This document shows, piece after piece, positions 37,383-47,262 of a DNA stretch of 64,000 bases (the stretch's first letter is position 1; each line of letters begins with the position of its first letter). Origin of the DNA: Candidatus Fermentithermobacillaceae bacterium (GTDB taxonomy: Bacteria; Bacillota; Sulfobacillia; Fermentithermobacillales; DUSS01); the NCBI GenBank assembly GCA_012842495.1, contig DUSS01000004.1, positions 186,001-250,000 of the forward strand, in the 5' to 3' direction. The notes under the pieces were generated by a model, which did no database searches, had not been told where the DNA came from, and saw nothing but the letters and a program-made list of their open reading frames with translations. A program made the position numbers and the translations under genes.

Positions 37383-38726
37383 CTACGTACGGTGGGAAGC
37401 GGCGAGTTCGCTCCATAGTTCCGGGAGCCCTCTCCTCAACTTATCCAGCTCGTCCAGCCTGTAAAACTCGTTGGGGCTGTGGACGTTCTCGTCCGGGCTG
37501 GATGTAGCGAAAAACACCAGGTAGGAACCGAGTAGATCCAGGAAGGTGCGGGCTATCGGAAGCGTCCCGCCCAGGCGCACCTCCACCGGCTGCCTGCCGT
37601 ATAGTTTCGTAAGCACCCTCGACAGCACGGGGAGAGCCGGGTGGTCACCGGGAACTACGTAGGGCCGGGAATTGCCCGGAAACACCGTGGTTTCCACCGT
37701 CACCCCACGGGGGGCACACCGCCGGACGTGAGCCTCCAGGATACGGGCTATCTCATCGGGCTCCTGGTCCGGCACGAGCCGGCATGTGATCTTGCAGGAC
37801 GCTTTTGACGGGATGATGGTTTTCACGCCTTCGCCCTGGAAGCCGCCCCAGATGCCGCTGCAATCTAGAGTCGGCCTTGACCAAAGCCTTTCCAAGACCG
37901 TATATCCGGGTTCTCCAAAAAGTGCCGGCACTCCGACGGAAGCCCGGTACTCCTCCTCGTCGAAGGGCACCTGGGCGAAGGATTTCCGCTCGGACTCGGA
38001 AATATCCCGGACGTTATCGTAAAAGCCGTCCACCGTAATCCGCCCGTCTTCATCTTTCATGCTGGCCACGATCTGGCACAAGGCATTTACCGGATTGTTT
38101 ATCGCGCCCCCGTGACCGCCCGAATGGACGTCAGTTCGAGGGCCCTTCACGTCGATTTGAATGGCTACGAGGCCTCGCGAACCGGTGGTGAGGGAGGGTA
38201 TCTCCCTCGTGAACATGCCTCCGTCCACCGAAACCACCAGGTCGCAGGCAAACAGGTCTTTTTCTTTTACCAGAAGATCCTTGAGATTCGGGCTACCTAT
38301 TTCCTCTTCTCCTTCGAAGAGGAACTTGAGATTCACGGGAGGCCCGCCCGCTTTGACAACGTCTTCGGTAGCCAGGATCGCCCCGTAAACGCCCCCTTTG
38401 TCGTCGGCAGCACCTCTTGCGTAAACCCGGTCTTCCTTGACCACGGGTTCGAAGGGCGGCGAGTTCCATTCCTCCAGCGGGTCCGGTGGCTGCGTGTCGT
38501 AATGACCGTAAATGAGCACAGCCGGAGCATGTGGTGAACGGGAGAGCACTTGCCCGAAGACAACGGGATGACCCGCGGTCTTAAGGATGCGGACTTCGCG
38601 GACACCTGCCCGTTCCATCCGGCGGGCAAGCCACGATGCCGCTCTTTCGACGTCGGCTTTGTGCTTGGATAAAGCGCTCACACTCGGAATCGACAGGAAC
38701 TCGAGGAAATCGGAGATGTAGTCCAA
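37383..38726 (-). CDS. M20-family dipeptidase/peptidase
   Basis: VLIYGHYDTQPPDPLEEWNSPPFEPVVKEDRVYARGAADDKGG, FLFEGEEEIGSPNL. Confidence 0.93.
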   Translation of the reverse strand: MDYISDFLEFLSIPSVSALSKHKADVERAASWLARRMERAGVREVRILKTAGHPVVFGQVLSRSPHAPAVLIYGHYDTQPPDPLEEWNSPPFEPVVKEDRVYARGAADDKGGVYGAILATEDVVKAGGPPVNLKFLFEGEEEIGSPNLKDLLVKEKDLFACDLVVSVDGGMFTREIPSLTTGSRGLVAIQIDVKGPRTDVHSGGHGGAINNPVNALCQIVASMKDEDGRITVDGFYDNVRDISESERKSFAQVPFDEEEYRASVGVPALFGEPGYTVLERLWSRPTLDCSGIWGGFQGEGVKTIIPSKASCKITCRLVPDQEPDEIARILEAHVRRCAPRGVTVETTVFPGNSRPYVVPGDHPALPVLSRVLTKLYGRQPVEVRLGGTLPIARTFLDLLGSYLVFFATSSPDENVHSPNEFYRLDELDKLRRGLPELWSELAASHRT

Positions 38727-38858
38727 CTCGCTGCACCTGGTTCACATACCTGGCCGCTCGCTTTACCGCCGGGGCCAGGTATCTTCGGGAACCAAGGGCA
38801 CACCTCCTTTCTTATTTCGTGATTTCTTCGTAATCCAAGTAACCGGTATTCCTTTTAA

Positions 38859-40451
38859 CTAGCTGTTAGACGGCTTGCCTTGGGATTCCTCCGTCGCACG
38901 CACCCGTCTCACCCGCAATCTCCTCAGAGCGGCGCTGGTCAGCGTTTTCATCTCCTCTATCTTCAAAACGTACGCCGCGAGGAAATACACAAGAGCTCCG
39001 CCGCCCACAACGATTGCGGTGTTCCTGAGATCCGTCATGAGGGGCACACCACCGTAGTAGTACCCGGTAACCTTGGCCGTCAAGTAACAGTAAACTCCCA
39101 TCGCCCCGGAAGCTCCGAGGATCTTTGCGATCCCCAGAGCTAAAGGCCTCATCCTGAATCCGCCTATCCGTCGCCACACCATGTAAAGGCCGGCCGCCAT
39201 GAGAGCCCACTGGGCGACGCTGTTCCCCACACCCAGGCCGATGTATCCTAGGGGCTTAACGAGCAGCGTATCGATGAAAATGTTGAGAACTGAGCTTCCG
39301 ATCCCCAGGAGGACCGGCACCAAAGTTTGCTGTGTCGAATAAAACGCGACGTTGATGACCTGAACACCCGACATGCCTACTACGGCGGGCGCAAACGCCA
39401 TCAACACCGACGCGGTGAGAGCGGTATGAGCGGGAGTAAACTTCCCCCTCTCGTAAATCACCCGGATTATCGGGTTGGCCAGGAGAAGAAATCCCACCAC
39501 CGACGGAACTATGATGAATTGTACATACCGGAATCCCGATATGAACGTGGACGAGAACTCCGCCTTGTCTTCTTTGGCCCACAAGGACGAGAGGGTGGGG
39601 TAGATGACCGTGACAACAGCCGCGGTAAACAGCCCGACGGGCAGCTGCCTCACCGTATCGGTAAACCGGATGGCCGCAACCACACCTTCCGGCAGGTAAG
39701 AAGCAAGACCGCGTTCGACCAGGAGGTACAGCTGAGAGGCCAGCGTAGCAAGGGCCAACGGGCCGGCCAGCCGGAAAACCTTCCGGGTCCCCTCGTCGAG
39801 CTCAAAAGACACTCTCAACTGCGGCCGTTCCTTGATGAGCCGGATGAGCTGTATGACGACAACACCTGCATACCCGCCGACCGTTCCTACAGCCAGAGAC
39901 CACAATCCAAACGTGGGTGCAAGGAGGGCGACGGAAGCGGCGATCGCCAGGTTCTGAACGAGAAGGGAAGCGGCAGGTACCGCAAACTCCTGATAGGAAT
40001 TGAGAACAGCCTTCAGTAAAGCCCCCAGGTAGACAAGGGCGGCTGCAGGCAGAAAAATCCTTGTAAGGAACACGGTGTCATCAAACCGCTCTCCGGCGTA
40101 TCCGGGAGCTACCAGGCGCACGATGGCCGGCGCAGGACCAATCGACAACACCCCTATCGCCAGCACCGCCAGGACCGATATGGTGAACACCGAAGATGCC
40201 ATTCGCCAAGCTTTTTCCCTCTGTTCCGAGGCTAAATAGCCGGCGAAAACCGGAAGGAAAGCTACCTGCACGGTCTGGACGATCCCCGTAAGGTAGTTCG
40301 GGATAAGCATTGCCATTGCGTAGGCGTCAGTTCTCCCCGTCGCGCCGAAAAACATCGCCACCAATTGTTCGCGGAAGAAACCGACCACCTTGGCCACGAC
40401 CGTGATGACCATGACGACGAAGGCCGCTTCCGCCATCCCCTTCCTGGACAT
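38859..40451 (-). CDS. murJ: Lipid II flippase MurJ (MviN family)
   Basis: VMVITVVAKVVGFFREQLVAMFFGATGRTDAYAMAMLIPNYL, LVERGLASYLPEGVVAAIRFTDTVRQLPVGLFTAAVVTVIYPTLS. Confidence 0.93.
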   Translation of the reverse strand: MSRKGMAEAAFVVMVITVVAKVVGFFREQLVAMFFGATGRTDAYAMAMLIPNYLTGIVQTVQVAFLPVFAGYLASEQREKAWRMASSVFTISVLAVLAIGVLSIGPAPAIVRLVAPGYAGERFDDTVFLTRIFLPAAALVYLGALLKAVLNSYQEFAVPAASLLVQNLAIAASVALLAPTFGLWSLAVGTVGGYAGVVVIQLIRLIKERPQLRVSFELDEGTRKVFRLAGPLALATLASQLYLLVERGLASYLPEGVVAAIRFTDTVRQLPVGLFTAAVVTVIYPTLSSLWAKEDKAEFSSTFISGFRYVQFIIVPSVVGFLLLANPIIRVIYERGKFTPAHTALTASVLMAFAPAVVGMSGVQVINVAFYSTQQTLVPVLLGIGSSVLNIFIDTLLVKPLGYIGLGVGNSVAQWALMAAGLYMVWRRIGGFRMRPLALGIAKILGASGAMGVYCYLTAKVTGYYYGGVPLMTDLRNTAIVVGGGALVYFLAAYVLKIEEMKTLTSAALRRLRVRRVRATEESQGKPSNS

Positions 40452-40636
40452 CGGTTCGACCTGGTTGCAAAGCCCGACTGTTTACGCCCGGCAAACATGG
40501 GCCCGGACCAGGTCTTCGCCTCCTTTCAGACATCTGATTTGCCCCGGCAGGCACCGCCGCGGGGCTTTGTTATCCGGTTCCCATCGCACTAGCCCCGGTC
40601 TGTATCCATACCCCGCCGGTACCTCTCTGGCCCCAC

Positions 40637-42040
40637 CTAAAACTGGAAGTAGATAAAGGCGTTCTCCTTCGGCCTTGTAAACAGGAGGATGCCGAGGATT
40701 ACGGCTGCATACACCAGCCCTTTCACCGGTGAAGGGATCCGTTCCTGCCACCACCGGAGAAGCTGCCCCCGATTCTCCAAAGCCAGGTGTTCAACCCAGT
40801 GTAAAGCGTAAAGCACCAGTATAACTGCAACGTACTCCGCGAAATGAGGCCCTACAGAGAGATCGCTGAAGCTCAGCATCTTCCCGAGTATGGGCCCGAG
40901 GGCTTTTACGTCGGTCACCCTGAAAAACACCCAGCCGACCATGGTCAGTTGAAGGTAGCCGAACACGTTAAGCGCGCGGACGAGCCCGCTGGGGCGGATC
41001 TTCCCCGCGGTCACCGTTTTCCATACCCTGTGTGCGGCACTTAAAATGCCGTGGTACAACCCCCACAGGAGAAACGTCCACGAAGCTCCGTGCCAGAGGC
41101 CGGAGATGCACATAGCAGCGATGACCGCAACGAGCCCCCGCACGTAACCCTTTCTTGAGCCTCCCATGGGGATGTACAGATAGTCTCTTACCCATGTGGA
41201 GAGCGTGATGTGCCATCTCCGCCAGAACTCCTGAGGATTCTGACTTACGTAAGGGGTGTTGAAGTTTCTGGTAAGTTCGAAGCCGAAAAGCTTTCCTACC
41301 CCCAGAGCCATATCACAGTAAGCGGAAAAATCGTAGTAAATCTGAAATCCAAAAAGATACGCGGCGACCCACACATCTACCGAGCTCATCCCAGCTCCCC
41401 TGGAAAAGAAAGCGTCCACGAAAGGTGCCAGAGTATCTGCGATGACAACCTTTTTGGCCAAACCCACAAGGAGCAGTAGGAGACCTTTTTTCGTCCTGTC
41501 CAGATCGAATTGATAGCTCTCCGTACGCTTGACCTGCGGCAGGAATACGTCCGCCCGCATGATGGGCCCGGCGATAACCTGGCCGAAGAATGAGATATAC
41601 ACCCAGAACTCGAGGAATGATCGAGCGGGCTCGATCCGGTCCTTGTACACGTCGACGATATACGAAACCAGTTGAAAGGTATAGAACGATATTCCTATGG
41701 GCAGGACGACCCGAAGGGTCCAGAATCGCTCGGGAACCGCCGCTACTTTCGATATGTTTCCGAGGACAAAGTAGTAGTACTTGAAGAAGGCCAGATTGAG
41801 GAGGTTCAACCCTACCCCTAGCACGCACCAGACTTTCCGCCACCGGGTGGCCATACCTAAGCCGGCAAGGTAGCTCACGACAGAGGCCGCGGCGAGCAAC
41901 GAGAAATCCAATACTCCCGCATACAGGTAAAAGAGGGCGTCAAATACAGCAAGCACCCACAGGCGCTTACTCCTGGTTAAGGAAAACGCCGCGAAACTCA
42001 AGACGAGGAGGATGAAAAACTCGGGCGTGTGAAAGCCCAC
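40637..42040 (-). CDS. MBOAT-family O-acyltransferase (AlgI-like)
   Basis: YFSFY-type YDFSAYCDMALGVGKLFGFELTRNFNTPYVSQNPQEFWRRWHITLSTWVRDYLYIPMGGSRKGYVR...SGLWHGASWTFLLWGLYHG. Confidence 0.95.
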   Translation of the reverse strand: MGFHTPEFFILLVLSFAAFSLTRSKRLWVLAVFDALFYLYAGVLDFSLLAAASVVSYLAGLGMATRWRKVWCVLGVGLNLLNLAFFKYYYFVLGNISKVAAVPERFWTLRVVLPIGISFYTFQLVSYIVDVYKDRIEPARSFLEFWVYISFFGQVIAGPIMRADVFLPQVKRTESYQFDLDRTKKGLLLLLVGLAKKVVIADTLAPFVDAFFSRGAGMSSVDVWVAAYLFGFQIYYDFSAYCDMALGVGKLFGFELTRNFNTPYVSQNPQEFWRRWHITLSTWVRDYLYIPMGGSRKGYVRGLVAVIAAMCISGLWHGASWTFLLWGLYHGILSAAHRVWKTVTAGKIRPSGLVRALNVFGYLQLTMVGWVFFRVTDVKALGPILGKMLSFSDLSVGPHFAEYVAVILVLYALHWVEHLALENRGQLLRWWQERIPSPVKGLVYAAVILGILLFTRPKENAFIYFQF

Positions 42041-42041
42041 G

Positions 42042-43223
42042 TCATTCCCGCCTTTCCTCTTGCCCCTGGTTTGCCGTTTCCACCCAGTCCCACAGGATCT
42101 CGGCCAATCTTTGATATCCTCCGCTGACGAGATGCAAATGGTCCGAGAAAAGTTCCTGTGGAATGGCGTCGCTCAGGTCCCTGTAATGAAACGAATAGTC
42201 CCGGGCCAATTGGCCCATGAACGCGTTAATCTCATTCAGATTCTGCTTATACCCGGGCCGGGAAACCTCTTCCTTCATCAGTTCGGAGTTAACCGGGCTC
42301 ATGAAGACGAACAGGTTTTTTCCCCGCTGGCGTTCGGCTATCTTCTTGAGAAAAAACACGTTCGGGTTTGTACCGTCGAGGACCACCGGCTCGGGGCTGA
42401 ACAGACGCTGGTATTCAGCCTGCTTCAAAAGACCGGGCAGGTAAGGTTTTTCGTACCATGGTCGTGCATCTCCCGTGGTCCTGGGAACACCTGCCTTCCG
42501 GAAGATGGCGTCTCTGATGAAGTCCCGGTATTTCAGCACCGGCACAACGGGAAAGACCCGGTACTGAAGAAACTCCTGGATTTTCTCGTTTATTTTCCGC
42601 GGCTTCTCCCCCGTCTCGGCAGCTCTTGCCTGCTCCAGGTGAAGACGGACGGCCTCGTAAGTCTCCGGATCGAGCCTCTCGAGGTCGCGGTAAAACCAGT
42701 AAACGACAGGGGGCCTCGGGTCCCGTTTTACAAAGCCTCCGTAAATCAGGTTTATAATGACGTTATCCGTGGAAATCCCCTTTTCCTCGAGCTTGAGGAG
42801 GAGGGTGTAGAAATCCCCGGCCTGAGCGGCGGGGACAGCCAGGTTGAATACGGGGGGAAGCCCCCTCTCCCGCGCGATGTCGTTCATGTACCGGGACACG
42901 GACTGCTCGGGCCCGCCCGGACCAGAGTAAGCAACAGAATCTCCCAGTATAATGAAGTATTCGGAGATACCCGCGCGATCGACAGTCTTTTTGATTAGGT
43001 CGAGCACGCAATCGATGTCGGCTGGATTATCCTTCAAGATCTCGAATTCCACCCGGTCATGATAGACGAGGTTGAGGGGCATCAGGTATTCCATGAGAAT
43101 CTGCGAAAGGAAAAAGAAAAGTAAGCAGTAGCACACCGACATAACCCGGCCCGCACGGCCCGACACCGCACGTACCGGCCCTGCACGCACCCCTGCGCCG
43201 GATAGCAACCTCTTCGTTGACAT
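42042..43223 (-). CDS. SGNH/AlgJ-X-like membrane-anchored acetylation partner
   Basis: N-terminal TM; FIILGDSVAYSG (block I GDS) and SDHLHLVSGGYQRLAEIL (DxxH); abuts MBOAT gene by 1 nt. Confidence 0.75.
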   Translation of the reverse strand: MSTKRLLSGAGVRAGPVRAVSGRAGRVMSVCYCLLFFFLSQILMEYLMPLNLVYHDRVEFEILKDNPADIDCVLDLIKKTVDRAGISEYFIILGDSVAYSGPGGPEQSVSRYMNDIARERGLPPVFNLAVPAAQAGDFYTLLLKLEEKGISTDNVIINLIYGGFVKRDPRPPVVYWFYRDLERLDPETYEAVRLHLEQARAAETGEKPRKINEKIQEFLQYRVFPVVPVLKYRDFIRDAIFRKAGVPRTTGDARPWYEKPYLPGLLKQAEYQRLFSPEPVVLDGTNPNVFFLKKIAERQRGKNLFVFMSPVNSELMKEEVSRPGYKQNLNEINAFMGQLARDYSFHYRDLSDAIPQELFSDHLHLVSGGYQRLAEILWDWVETANQGQEERRE

Positions 43224-43247
43224 GCCTTAATTCTAGCATTTCGTCAC

Positions 43248-43340
43248 CTAGAGCGGCCACACCGGGCGACCCGCCCCGGCTGCGCTAGGATGACACTCAT
43301 CGGAGGCGTCAAGAACTGCGAGAAATGAAGAAGTGTCCAC
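43248..43340 (-). pseudogene. Truncated PIN-domain (VapC-like) toxin, 5' stub only
   Basis: GTG start 1 nt after antitoxin stop; VDTSSFLAVLDASDECHPSAAGAGRPVWPL*, N-terminus matches the PIN-domain VDTSxxLALLDxxDExH pattern, then stops. Confidence 0.65.
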
Positions 43341-43341
43341 A

Positions 43342-43593
43342 CTAGCCACGCACCGTTTCCACAAAGTACTTGTCGTGTTCGGAGGACAGGTCACCCAGTC
43401 CCGACCTGAACTTTCCCGCAACAGCAATTGCCCTGGAAATGTAGTCGTCCATTTCAGGACGCCGGTACTGGGAAATCACCCTGTCAACTGCGCGCCGGAC
43501 CATCTCAGCTAGAAATACACCCGAAGCCGCACTCATGGCTTTAAGAGCTTTAAACTGCTCTTCCGTCAGTTGAACCTGAGTCCTGATCGATAT
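43342..43593 (-). CDS. Ribbon-helix-helix (VapB/CopG-like) antitoxin; start codon non-canonical or lost
   Basis: Conserved reading ISIRTQVQLTEEQFKALKAMSAASGVFLAEMVRRAVDRVI extends upstream of the first ATG (43536) to an ATA at 43591-43593 preceded by GAGGGAGGAGG. Confidence 0.6.
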   Translation of the reverse strand: MSIRTQVQLTEEQFKALKAMSAASGVFLAEMVRRAVDRVISQYRRPEMDDYISRAIAVAGKFRSGLGDLSSEHDKYFVETVRG

Positions 43594-43679
43594 AACGCCT
43601 CCTCCCTCGTGTTTGGTGTAATGCCACCAGCGTTATAGTATCATGTTACCATAAAGATAACACCTTCAATCGAAAGAAC

Positions 43680-45013
43680 GGCTCTAGGTCAATAACTGTG
43701 GGATGACGCTTCGGGGGCAGCATCCAATGAAGGCCCTCTTTAGGAAACTCTGGCGGTTTCTGAAACCGAAGCCGAGCCGCTTGATCATCTTGGCCACGGT
43801 GATTTTGCCCTCTATGTACCCGTTGGTATATCGCCTGCCCTGGGCTGTGAAGTAGATGAGATTCAGAATCTCTTCGCGCCAGGACCTTATCGTATTTGCC
43901 CAAACCCGGCCCTCCGCGTTTGCGGCTGTATCGGCCGCAACCAGCCACCAGTATATCTTTTCCCTGGCTCTCTCGACGTCTCTTTCCCGCAAAATGTCTC
44001 GTAACTCTTCTTTGAGTTGATACAGTTCGTACAGAGCCGGGAATTTCCTCCGGACCACTTCCAGTTGCTGAACTTGTTTGGGGGTGAGTTTTTCCCTGGG
44101 CTTCAACAGCGGATATCGGGGAATATCCGTCTTGTAGGCCTCCTGTTCGATCTTCCGGCATTCATCCAACCTGCGGTTGGCATCCTGGACCACATGAAAC
44201 GGGTCCACGACCACTTTGGCCTGGGGAAAAACTCGCTTGACCGCCTTGCGCCACGAGTCTTTCATGTCTATCACGAACGCCTCAACTACCACTCCCGAAT
44301 CCTTCAGATACCTCAAATAACCCTCGATCGTCCGCATTAAGTCGTTATCCAGTAACGAGAGCACTCTTCTGGTAGGAGCCAGTTCCCCTGCCATGCTCAT
44401 ATAGTCGTGCCGGCTGAAAGAGAGCTCGTCCAGCGTCAGCACAACTGGTTGCCCTTGTTCGGGAAGTATATTCGGCTCAACGTACTTGAGAATCACTCGT
44501 CTCACCCGGTGTCTGTCCAGCTGCAGTAGCTCCGCCGTGGAAGTGTAGCTCATGCGCCGCGAATACTCCACCATTGTCCGGATAGCCCTATCTGTGAGCC
44601 TGGACCACGGCCGTACCCCTGCCGGGCGACACAAGAACGTCTTCCTGCACCGCGTACACCGCAAGCGCAAGGGGATCCAACTGAGATAGATCCAGTGTCC
44701 ATCCAAAAACGCGTCCAAGACCCGCCTTTTCGACACAGTCCCGTGCCTATGCAGGACCCCGTTCCCACACCGTGGGCATTCTCGGGGCGGAATCACCTTC
44801 ACCTGCAATTCGATTTCTTTCCTACCGGTACCAGCAGACTCAGATGCCGGTTGATTAAGGAGAGAACCAATGATACCTTTTTCCATGGGGGCACTCCTTT
44901 CGTGTTTTGCTTAGTCACAAACCACAATTGGACGTGCCCCCATCATTTCCTACCTCTCCTCAGTTCGACCTAGGGCTCTCACTGGGATGTCCCACAGTTT
45001 CTAATCTAGAACC
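43680..45013 (-). mobile_element. ISL3-family insertion sequence (~1.33 kb), complete ends
   Basis: Terminal inverted repeats GGCTCTAGGTCAATAACTGTGGGA (43680-43703) vs RC of 44990-45013 GGTTCTAGATTAGAAACTGTGGGA; flanked by direct repeat CGAAAGAAC (43671-43679 and 45014-45022). Confidence 0.9.
43684..44886 (-). CDS. ISL3-family transposase
   Basis: N-terminal zinc motif CPRCGNGVLHRHGTVSKRRVLDAFLDGHWIYLSWIPLRLRCTRCRKTF; DDE region VLTLDELSFSRHDYMS, KVVVDPFHVVQDANRRLDECR, ...YTNGYIEGKITVAKMIKRLGFGFRN. Confidence 0.95.
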   Translation of the reverse strand: MEKGIIGSLLNQPASESAGTGRKEIELQVKVIPPRECPRCGNGVLHRHGTVSKRRVLDAFLDGHWIYLSWIPLRLRCTRCRKTFLCRPAGVRPWSRLTDRAIRTMVEYSRRMSYTSTAELLQLDRHRVRRVILKYVEPNILPEQGQPVVLTLDELSFSRHDYMSMAGELAPTRRVLSLLDNDLMRTIEGYLRYLKDSGVVVEAFVIDMKDSWRKAVKRVFPQAKVVVDPFHVVQDANRRLDECRKIEQEAYKTDIPRYPLLKPREKLTPKQVQQLEVVRRKFPALYELYQLKEELRDILRERDVERAREKIYWWLVAADTAANAEGRVWANTIRSWREEILNLIYFTAQGRRYTNGYIEGKITVAKMIKRLGFGFRNRQSFLKRAFIGCCPRSVIPQLLT

Positions 45014-45255
45014 CGAAAGAACTTGCGCCAAACGAAGGGTTATGATAATTTACGTGTGGCCTCGCATCGCTCGGACCTCAAGGTCGAAACCCGAAGGCCG
45101 AGCTGACACCCGGCGAGGATCCTCTCGTGAAAGGAGACTTCCTTGGGATGGTCCGTTCCAGAGACGTCCTTCAACTGGGCCTGTAAGAACCCGGTGCGGA
45201 TCTTTTCGTCTCTAGGTCGAACGGATGTTTTCTTTTGCCAAGGAGGTCTCATACC

Positions 45256-47244
45256 GTGTCCCTGCTTAACGTCTCAAACCTCGCCAAGTATTTCGGCAAC
45301 CGTTGCCTCTTTTCCGGGCTCGACTTCGACCTGGCAAAAGGTCAACGCCTGGCGGTTGTAGGCCGAAACGGAGAGGGCAAGACCACTCTCCTCCGGATTC
45401 TGGCGGGGGAACTTCCTCCCGACGAAGGGTCCGTCCATCTGGCCCGGGGCGCATCCTTGGGTTACTTGTCGCAGGATCTGGTGGAATCCAAAAACGCGGT
45501 TCTCGACGAAGTCATCCTTTCCAGGAAAGAACTATGGGAGCTCAGGGATAAGCTCCGTGAGCTGGAAAAGCGGATGTCTTCACCGGACGTCGAGGACGGT
45601 ATCCTTGACCAGTATGGACGCGCGATGGCGCGATTTGAGAGCCTGGGTGGCTACGAGATCGAACACAAAGCTGCGGCGATTCTCACCGGTCTTGGACTTC
45701 CACGACAAGCCTGGGATATACCCGTGTCGGCATTGAGCGGCGGCCAGAAGGTCCGGGTGAGCCTCGCTAAGCTTCTCTTGAGGGAACCGGATGTGCTGAT
45801 CCTCGACGAGCCCACCAACCACCTGGATATCGCCGGAGTCGAGTGGCTTGAAGAGTATCTCCAGAGATATCCCGGGGGTGTCATCCTGGTATCTCACGAC
45901 CGGTACTTCATGGACCAGCTGGCTCACAAGGTCATCGAGATCGCTGACGGAAAGGCTTCCCTTTACCGGGGCAACTACAGCTCGTACCTCGAGCAAAAAC
46001 AGGCCGCCCTTCGCAAGCAAGAACAAGATTACGAGAGGCAGCAGGAGTTCGTGGAGAAAACCAGGGCTTTCATACAAAAGTGGAAGGCGAACGCCAGGAG
46101 GACCGGGCAGGCCAAGAGCAGGGAAAAGGTGCTCGAGCGCCTGGAAATGGTCGAGAAGCCGCGCAAGGAGAAGCGTACTTTCAAAGCAGGATTCGACGGC
46201 GTGTCCCGCTCGGGCAAGGAGGTCCTCGTTCTGACCGGTTTAACAAAGAGTTTTCCCCAAAAGGACCTCTTCCGCGACTTTTTCTGCTTGATCTTGAGGG
46301 GGGAGAGAGTAGCTCTGGTCGGGGAGAACGGATGCGGAAAGACGACATTCCTCGAGTGCATCCAGGGGCTCCGGGATCACGCTGGAGAGGTCCGGTGGGG
46401 GCCCAACGTGAAGGTGGCCTATTTTTCACAGGACCTTGATTCTCTGTCCGACGAAAACACCGTCCTGGAAGAAATAAGAGGGCTCGCAGGGACGCCCGAG
46501 GAAGCCAGAGATGCCCTGGGCCGCTTCCTGTTCTCCGGCGACGACATGGAAAAGAAGGTCCGAAACTTGTCGGGTGGCGAGAGAAACCGTCTGTCTCTCC
46601 TGAAGCTCGTACTCTCCAAGCCCAATGTACTGCTCCTCGACGAGCCCACAAACCACCTGGACCTTCCATCCAAAGAAGCGCTGGAGAAAGCTTTGTTGGA
46701 TTTCCCCGGCACCGTGATCTTCGCCTCCCACGACAGGTACTTCATCGACCAGATCGCCACGAGGCTGTTCGTGTTCCAAAACAGCGAAATCCGAGACTTC
46801 CGAGGGAACTATTCGGCCTGGAAACAAACGATCGCCAGAATCGGTACCGAGGCGAGTACGGGTGGAGATGCACGGGAAGGGCTTGAAACACGGACGGGCC
46901 CGGTCACTGGAACGCACCCGGCTGGGGTCGGCCGGATTGCAGGAGAAACCCCGTCGGGACAGGCGGGCTGCCATCGCGGACAACGTGCTCGCGCAGGATC
47001 TGCCGCCGAGAAAAAGCGGCGGGAGCAGGACGAGGCGGATACGGAACTCGAAAGAAATCTTGCCGGTCTCGCCGAACTCGAAGATGAAATTAAGACGCTG
47101 GAGGAAAGGGAAAAGCAACTTGCCGCTGTGCTCTCAAACCCGGAGAGCTACCGCGAAGCCCGGGCCCTTCCCTGGAAGGAGTGGGGAGAAACCCGGGCGA
47201 GATTGAAGGAGCTATACGGTTACTGGGAAGAACTGCAAAGTTGA
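45256..47244 (+). CDS. ABC-F family ATPase (Uup/EttA-like) with C-terminal coiled coil
   Basis: GTG start after aggagg; two Walker A (GRNGEGKTTLL, GENGCGKTTFL), two signature motifs (LSGGQKVRVSLAK, LSGGERNRLSLLK), no TM segments. Confidence 0.93.
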   Translation: MSLLNVSNLAKYFGNRCLFSGLDFDLAKGQRLAVVGRNGEGKTTLLRILAGELPPDEGSVHLARGASLGYLSQDLVESKNAVLDEVILSRKELWELRDKLRELEKRMSSPDVEDGILDQYGRAMARFESLGGYEIEHKAAAILTGLGLPRQAWDIPVSALSGGQKVRVSLAKLLLREPDVLILDEPTNHLDIAGVEWLEEYLQRYPGGVILVSHDRYFMDQLAHKVIEIADGKASLYRGNYSSYLEQKQAALRKQEQDYERQQEFVEKTRAFIQKWKANARRTGQAKSREKVLERLEMVEKPRKEKRTFKAGFDGVSRSGKEVLVLTGLTKSFPQKDLFRDFFCLILRGERVALVGENGCGKTTFLECIQGLRDHAGEVRWGPNVKVAYFSQDLDSLSDENTVLEEIRGLAGTPEEARDALGRFLFSGDDMEKKVRNLSGGERNRLSLLKLVLSKPNVLLLDEPTNHLDLPSKEALEKALLDFPGTVIFASHDRYFIDQIATRLFVFQNSEIRDFRGNYSAWKQTIARIGTEASTGGDAREGLETRTGPVTGTHPAGVGRIAGETPSGQAGCHRGQRARAGSAAEKKRREQDEADTELERNLAGLAELEDEIKTLEEREKQLAAVLSNPESYREARALPWKEWGETRARLKELYGYWEELQS

Positions 47245-47262
47245 GAGAGCGAGGTCCCGGAT

